A stretch of DNA of 64,000 bases from Bigelowiella natans CCMP2755. Lineage: Eukaryota; Cercozoa; Chlorarachniophyceae. The position numbers and the translations under genes are program-made. This document shows, in pieces, positions 62,747 through 64,000 of the stretch (its first letter is position 1; each line of letters begins with the position of its first letter). The DNA is taken from contig ADNK01001279.1 in assembly GCA_000320545.1 (NCBI GenBank), positions 62,001-126,000 of the forward strand. The letters run 5' to 3'. Below the pieces are notes generated by a model that was not told the DNA's origin, did not search any database, and worked only from the letters and a program-made list of their open reading frames with translations.

Positions 62747-63442
62747 CTTCTTCGTCATGGCATCATTTTGAATGATGTGCCAACAATTATTTTTATCTAC
62801 TGATACAAACAATAGAGGGGAGATATTTGTGGAGCGATTAAATGAAGAAAGAAGATATGCTCTCGCTGTTTTCGAAAATTTCACATCTAATGGGATGGCA
62901 TTTGAACAAGGTTATAGTTTATCCTCATTATTATCATACTACATATATGATGCTTGTGTACCAAGGAGGGAAGTTGTGCTGGATTTCTACCGAAAACATC
63001 AGCATGAAGGAACATCTATAGCATTAATAAATATGTATTATTATATAGATAAATGGGGGACATTGATGGACGTTTGGCTTGAGCTACGTGGGGTTGAAGA
63101 AGACATCGAATGGATGATTCAAAGATTCAATGATTCACGTGGCCTAAATCAGGTAGTAGTAGTAGTATCAGTAATAGTCGTCGTCAAAGGATAATAGAAG
63201 CATATGAGTAGATAATGATAAATCATAGCTGAGATGTTGCGACAAATAAAAGGAGTTAAGATCACAGCAGTGGCATTAAAAACAACACATAGCACTCACA
63301 TAAGGGGGAGGAGGAGGAAGATTACATTATAGCAGTCGCAGTAGTAGAATTCCAAAAAATTAAATTATATCTTAAAGTTGCTCTTTTTATGCAATGTGAT
63401 GGCATCGTGCATTGAGTCGTTCATCATCAATAACAATCGTTA

Positions 63443-63488
<46 letters not shown>

Positions 63489-63893
63489 GACTAATGCTGC
63501 TGCTTCATCAACTAGATGGCCTATGGCTCTACTTGGCTTGAGTCTCACGTGGTGAGATGTAGTAGTAGTAGAAGTAGTAGATTAAGCTATTTCTTTTGCT
63601 GTTTCTTAGGATAATTCGTAGTACTCGATATACTGCTTATACTGCCACCAACGCTGTTTTTACATATTCCACATGTTAAGAAACAAATATACAATTCATA
63701 TTCTTTTTCTTTTCTTTTCTTTTTGTAAACAACGACCTTTATCCTTTTGCGCACGCGAACGAGTATTATTCAGCATGTATTGCCATGGTTCTTCTCTCAG
63801 AAAATCAAGGAGGCCATACTTGATGTTGAATCGTCTGTTGGGGATGAGTTGCAATGCAATGGTGTGGATCTCGTTGTGTTGGGATCGAGGTAG
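58622..63893 (+). CDS. TPR repeat protein with membrane or plastid-targeting segment (3' partial)
   Basis: Likely helical-repeat scaffold or RNA-binding protein. Exon 58622-59302 encodes a Ser-rich N-terminus with a hydrophobic segment (IIMMLMTAAIVFIAFAS) and then a long polar stretch. TPR units follow in short exons whose phases fit: 59518-59574 (EEEDHEAAIELYQK), 59740-59787, 60002-60040 (ALCYSDMGEVDAA), 60349-60412 (YERCCEENPSYATAFYNKG), then about 60511-60588, 60762-60821, 61201-61259 (GVSYDSLGDKRKALKMYDM), 61384-61434 (AIELAPDDPDVWLNRGQ), 61652-61704, 61904-61942, 62080-62141 and 62437-62512. A long exon, about 62817-63157, has helical, PPR-like content (REVVLDFYRKH, ALINMYYYIDKWG). Exons at 63516-63551 and about 63800-63891 end DLVVLGSR at a donor, so the gene continues right of the window. 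Targeting to the plastid is inferred from the leader. Confidence 0.75.
59790..59826. repeat. TAC/CTA array starting at a donor
   Basis: The intron after exon 59740-59787 opens GTATTACTACTACTAC and continues as a triplet array. Confidence 0.85.
60830..60900. repeat. CATAT pentamer-like repeats
   Basis: TATCATATCATATCA words occur twice, separated by a short spacer, in an intron of the TPR gene; different from the triplet arrays elsewhere. Confidence 0.6.
61268..61366. repeat. TAG array and TTC array in one intron
   Basis: (TAG)n near 61268-61296 and (TTC)n near 61330-61366, between exons ending at 61259 and starting at 61384. Confidence 0.85.
62341..62402. repeat. CTA trinucleotide array
   Basis: A CTA array in the intron before the exon at 62437. 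Confidence 0.85.
63449..63484. repeat. CT microsatellite
   Basis: A CT array in the intron between the exons ending at 63157 and starting at 63516. Confidence 0.9.
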
Positions 63894-64000
63894 GTATTAG
63901 AAGGAGTACTGGTATGTTTCTTTGTGGATGGGTGGGTGGGAAAGCACCCCACTTTTAAGATCCCCGACAAATATTACTTCACTTCACACGACGATCGATT

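Noticed and set aside
1-64000. CRISPR array, integrated virus or transposase gene
   Set aside because: The many tandem arrays are microsatellites without spacers, and no transposase, reverse transcriptase, capsid or viral polymerase motif was seen in the frames read.

Overview
This is nuclear DNA of an intron-rich photosynthetic protist. The genes are split into many short exons with GT-AG introns, there are no bacterial-style operons, and no rRNA, tRNA or CRISPR array is evident. The best lineage clue is a six-exon nuclear gene for photosystem I subunit PsaF, whose protein starts with a signal peptide followed by a basic Ser/Thr/Arg-rich leader. A nuclear psaF behind a bipartite targeting sequence points to an alga with a green secondary plastid. 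A chlorarachniophyte fits best, but this is inference from one gene and general gene structure. A flagellar gene (CFAP58) says the organism makes cilia at some stage.

Layout, left to right. 1-1003: repeat-rich intergenic DNA. 1004-5268 (-): 2-oxoglutarate dioxygenase of the PhyH type with a PHD zinc finger inside its catalytic region. 7456-9765 (-): type II membrane protein resembling a glycosyltransferase. 10271 to about 15540 (+): TAF1B/Rrn7-like RNA polymerase I initiation factor. 16432-17558 (-): PsaF. 18486-23162 (+): 587-residue Rossmann-like, tail-anchored protein of unknown function, for which a complete 18-exon model could be built. 23921-26738 (-): CFAP58. About 27260-33146 (+): CWF19L1/Drn1-like splicing-associated protein. 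34659-35374 (-): membrane-anchored thioredoxin. 35636-35819 (+): ubiquitin pseudogene. 36671-37789 (-): acidic protein with a lipidation-type N terminus. 40252 to about 50050 (-): Mediator subunit MED14. 53143-53922 (-): two small uncertain genes. 54401-55783 (+): complete UFC1, the Ufm1-conjugating enzyme. 56549-58149 (-): protein of unknown function with a plastid-type leader. 58622 to beyond 63893 (+): TPR repeat protein with a membrane or targeting segment, running towards the right edge.

Two sequence compartments alternate. Genes and their introns are packed with microsatellites (TAG, TCA, TTC, GAG, CA, GA, CT runs), several of which begin exactly at a 5' splice site. Intergenic islands (1-1000, 15.6-16.4, 23.2-23.9, 33.2-34.6, 35.8-36.4, 38.4-39.6, 51.5-52.9 and 55.8-56.5 kb) have almost no microsatellites and instead carry CTAGCTAGC/TGCATGC-type words. 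Several of these islands also hold copies of a roughly 50 bp dispersed repeat ending in CATCCGTCTCA.

The genes do not form a pathway. They are unrelated housekeeping, plastid, flagellar and regulatory genes, several arranged head to head over short shared upstream regions. Exon models were built by eye from splice sites, reading phase and family similarity. PsaF, UFC1, CFAP58, the thioredoxin and the 587-residue protein close in frame from start to stop; the others are partly resolved, as stated in each entry.
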